64,000 nt of DNA from an uncultured Amylibacter sp. (GTDB lineage: Bacteria > Pseudomonadota > Alphaproteobacteria > Rhodobacterales > Rhodobacteraceae), in contig OY365738.1 of NCBI GenBank assembly GCA_959347345.1, forward strand, positions 620,001 to 684,000, read 5' to 3'. Each line of letters opens with the position of its first letter. The first letter of the stretch is position 1. Position numbers and translations under genes: made by a program. The notes below the pieces were generated by a model. It was given only the letters and a program-made list of their open reading frames with translations, made no database searches and was not told the origin of the DNA. Of this stretch, positions 61,691 to 64,000 are shown piece after piece.

Positions 61691-62575
61691 ATGTTGTTTT
61701 ATAGACAAAAAATACTACTAGCTTTGATTGAGGTTTTTGGTGGGTGCCTTAAAAAGACTGACCTTCAAAAATACCTTTTTCTTTTTACAGAAGAAAACCA
61801 GAAAAACAAAAGCTACGAATTTGTTCCTTATAAATATGGTTGTTTTTCTTTTCAGTCTTACGCAGATCGCCGTAAATTGATTGAAACAGGGCATTTGCTG
61901 GATAATAACGATTGGGAATTAAAAAACCATTCGTATTTGAACGCTCTCAGCAATGCAGAGTCTGCACAAATCATTAACTTTCATAATAAATATAAGAATA
62001 TTTCTGGCAATAACCTTATCAAAACGGTTTATAATAAATATCCCTACTTTGCTATTTCAAGCAGTATTGTCAATACGGTCTTATCGCCAGAAGAACGGCA
62101 AAAGGTTAAAGACGCGCACCCCCAAAACGACACCGTCTGTTTTTTCACAATAGGTTATGAGGGCAACAGTTTTGAAAATTACCTTAACCGCCTGATTAAA
62201 AATAATGTGAAACTGCTTTGCGATGTACGGCGCAATCCTTTAAGCCGAAAATATGGTTTTTCTAAGAAAACCCTAAGCCATACACTTGCAGAGCTGAATA
62301 TAGACTACATGCACTTACCCGAACTTGGGATTATCTCTGATAAAAGGCAAGCCCTTGAAAGCAACGCCGATTTTCAAAGGCTCTTTGCAGAATATGAACA
62401 AACTACCCTGAAAGAAAATCCGCAAGCCTTGGAAAAACTACTGCGATTATTGGAAGAAAAAAAGCGAATTGCCATCACTTGTTTTGAATCTTGTCAAACG
62501 ATGTGCCACAGGGGAAGAGTCGCTACGGCACTGACCAATTTGCCAAATTGGAACTACCCTGTTCAGCATTTATAG
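61691..62575 (+). CDS. DUF488 protein with N-terminal extra domain
   Basis: A 294-residue protein in two parts. Residues from about 150 form DUF488: FFTIGYEGNSFENYLNRLI, CDVRRNPLSRKYGFSKKTL, YMHLPELGI, and CFESCQTMCHRG with clustered Cys and His. Residues 1-140 are a separate helical domain (KKTDLQKYLFLF, FVPYKYGCFSFQ) that loosely resembles DUF4065/Panacea-type domains. AT-rich, with its own promoter and 23 bp before an unrecognised partner gene. Function unknown; nucleic-acid or defence roles are possible but unproven. Confidence 0.75.
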   Translation: MLFYRQKILLALIEVFGGCLKKTDLQKYLFLFTEENQKNKSYEFVPYKYGCFSFQSYADRRKLIETGHLLDNNDWELKNHSYLNALSNAESAQIINFHNKYKNISGNNLIKTVYNKYPYFAISSSIVNTVLSPEERQKVKDAHPQNDTVCFFTIGYEGNSFENYLNRLIKNNVKLLCDVRRNPLSRKYGFSKKTLSHTLAELNIDYMHLPELGIISDKRQALESNADFQRLFAEYEQTTLKENPQALEKLLRLLEEKKRIAITCFESCQTMCHRGRVATALTNLPNWNYPVQHL

Positions 62576-62598
62576 GCGTATAAATTATAGGATGTATA

Positions 62599-63417
62599 AT
62601 GGCAAAAGAACGTATTCTAATAGCTGTAAAAACATATCCCGTGCTTTCACGCGAATATACGGAATTGGCCTGCACTGCTGGTTTTCGTGAGGATGGGTCT
62701 TGGGTTCGTATTTATCCTATTCCCTTTCGACTGTTGGATGCAACAAGCCAATTTAAGAAATATCAATGGATTGAGCTGGATTTAGAAAAGAGAAGCAAGG
62801 ACTCCCGCCCAGAAAGCTATAATCCAAAGGATCGTGACGATATAAAATTACTGGAAAGTATTGGTACAGAGCGTAACTGGGCAGAGCGTAAAAGAATCAT
62901 ATTAGAGAAAAATACAATCCACACTAATTTAACTGCTTTAATTGCACAAGCACACCAAGACACGTTATCGCTTGCAATTTTTAAACCGACAGAAATTTTG
63001 GATGTTATTGTTAAAGCAACAGACCGTGAATGGGATAAGAGCAAGTTAGAGGATGTTAAACACCACTTGCAACAGGGGAAATTATTTGATGATACTGCTA
63101 ATGAAGGATTTAAAATAACCCGCAAGTTGCCTTACAAGTTTTCTTACAGATTCAAAGATGATGAAGGCAAGGAAAGCACCATGATGATTGAGGATTGGGA
63201 GATTGGTGCGCTGTTTTGGAACTGTGTAAAAAAACACGATGAAAAGACCGCGTGTGAAATGATCAAGCAAAAGTATTTTGATGACATGGCAAAAACAAAA
63301 GATTTATATTTATTTTTGGGAACAACCTTTAAGTTCCATTTGATGAAGTCACCAAATCCATTTCTGGTTATTGGGACATTTTACCCGCCCAAAGAAACGC
63401 AATCCAGCTTTTTATAA
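62599..63417 (+). CDS. Unrecognised protein paired with DUF488
   Basis: A 272-residue soluble protein that I do not recognise by name. Features: an N-terminal RILIAVKTYPVLSREYTELA, the conserved-looking GSWVRIYPIPFRLL, a charged helical middle, and the C-terminal block LGTTFKFHLMKSPNPFLVIG ending in TFYPP. It has an AGGA ribosome site and lies 23 bp after the DUF488 gene on the same strand, so they are probably co-expressed. AT-rich codon use. I recall similar proteins beside DUF488 genes elsewhere, which points to a functional pair. Confidence 0.65.
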   Translation: MAKERILIAVKTYPVLSREYTELACTAGFREDGSWVRIYPIPFRLLDATSQFKKYQWIELDLEKRSKDSRPESYNPKDRDDIKLLESIGTERNWAERKRIILEKNTIHTNLTALIAQAHQDTLSLAIFKPTEILDVIVKATDREWDKSKLEDVKHHLQQGKLFDDTANEGFKITRKLPYKFSYRFKDDEGKESTMMIEDWEIGALFWNCVKKHDEKTACEMIKQKYFDDMAKTKDLYLFLGTTFKFHLMKSPNPFLVIGTFYPPKETQSSFL

Positions 63418-63447
63418 GAATTGGCGCACCCGAGAGGCTTCGGTATG

Positions 63448-64000
63448 TTATTCAGACGACCTCTGCACGACAAACCCGCCAGCATAGCCCGCAGACCCCG
63501 TGGCGGTGCTGATAAACGCGCCAACCGCGCCCCCCTGCCCGATAAGCCCGATAAGCGTGCCATTCGTGGCTCTGCCAGCCACGGGGGTGCGGGTATTAGC
63601 CGTAAAAGCCCCATAATTCACCGTCCCCTCTATCACGCCATTTTGGTTAAAGTCGCCTTCCAGCAGAAAATGATTATTGCCATTAGGAACAAAGGCGTTA
63701 ATTTTGCGCGTGCTAAAGGTAACACTCAAAGTCATATCCACCTCGGCGGACATAAGCACACCCCCAACAACCGCGCGAAATTTACCATTCCAAGTCCCCT
63801 CGGACGCGGACGTCAAATACTCGCCCAATGATGTTTGAAGCAAAATTCCAGCATAATAATAAGCCACACCATCACTGCCCAGCCCCGTAAAGAACCCCAC
63901 GCCTTGGCTCGTATCGCCAATCCGCACATTTACCACATCCTGGGGGGTGGCATCGTTGTTTCCTGTCCGCAGTCCCCCTTCTTCATCGGGCGCACCAAAC
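63448..64000 (-). CDS. Partial surface protein related to the 23-25 kb lipoprotein
   Basis: The frame stays open to the right edge, so the N-terminus is missing. The visible 183 residues carry one unit like those of the lipoprotein at 23.2-25.1 kb: YYYAGILLQTSLG, GTWNGKF, LSVTFSTRKINA, and GLIGQGGAVGAF ending with a GGFVV strand. It lacks the lipoprotein's DGWQAF wording (here GVGFFTGLG). Probably a second TbpB-like barrel protein of the same family. The end is convergent with the DUF488 pair, 30 bp apart. Confidence 0.65.
   Translation of the reverse strand, partial: FGAPDEEGGLRTGNNDATPQDVVNVRIGDTSQGVGFFTGLGSDGVAYYYAGILLQTSLGEYLTSASEGTWNGKFRAVVGGVLMSAEVDMTLSVTFSTRKINAFVPNGNNHFLLEGDFNQNGVIEGTVNYGAFTANTRTPVAGRATNGTLIGLIGQGGAVGAFISTATGSAGYAGGFVVQRSSE

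Overview
The window looks like a chromosomal piece of an alphaproteobacterium, most likely Rhodobacterales or a close relative. The metG product, the murA/DUF2948/hisD/UPF0262/phosphatase row, the tatABC-DUF815 row, a DUF3572/PleD pair and a full Rhodobacter-type gene transfer agent (GTA) head-tail cluster are all lineage markers as I know them. No plasmid, phage-replication or rRNA genes are present.

Layout. 0-7.5 kb: HAD phosphatase and DUF3572 divergent from a PleD-like diguanylate cyclase, then a YSC84-type exported protein and the mrcA-prfB pair. 7.9-10.4 kb: rne. 10.6-18.9 kb: a ThDP enzyme, ribE-nusB-metG, proA and accB-accC. 19-22 kb: an NYN-domain nuclease-like gene, two tandem small-RNA candidates and a BepA-like protease. 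22-28.6 kb: the murA-DUF2948-hisD-[inserted lipoprotein]-UPF0262-phosphatase row. 28.6-31.7 kb: tRNA-Thr followed by an AT-rich accessory pair (ASCH protein, PD-(D/E)XK-like protein), then cysE. 32.4-48.4 kb (minus strand): the GTA cluster from gp1 (TerS) to gp15, plus a DUF2793 fibre-like gene directly after gp15. 49-61.6 kb: alpha-glucoside genes (aglA, aglK; aglEFG; bglA) split around yqaA-dsbB-tatABC-DUF815. 61.7-63.4 kb: a DUF488 gene with an unrecognised partner. The right edge cuts a gene related to the lipoprotein at 23-25 kb.

The most unusual feature is between the genes. About a dozen intergenic gaps hold AT-rich tandem heptamers (TTAGTTA/TTAGTTG, TTAACGA, TTAGTGA, TGAATTA types). 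In many genes the tract starts inside the gene's own stop codon, and the heptamer type usually matches the stop used (TAG, TAA or TGA). Because 7 is coprime with 3, a few units put stops in all six frames. Several gaps carry a mosaic 250-660 bp element bounded by these tracts in inverted orientation. Inside it, hairpins keep constant flanks and three- or four-base loops while their stem sequences change with compensatory substitutions (for example CCCCCAC/GTGGGGG against CCCTCAC/GTGAGGG, and CATTGC/GCAATG against CATAAC/GTTATG). This is my best candidate for an undescribed system: a structure-selected, probably mobile or recombining repeat family.

How the genes fit together: the GTA cluster should be read as one minus-strand unit from a consensus-like promoter at about 48.56 kb, with a structured gap next to the capsid gene. 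The agl/bgl genes form an alpha/beta-glucoside uptake and hydrolysis set that has been rearranged, with mosaic repeats at several of the junctions. All calls rest on reading the sequence; no alignment, database search or folding program was run.
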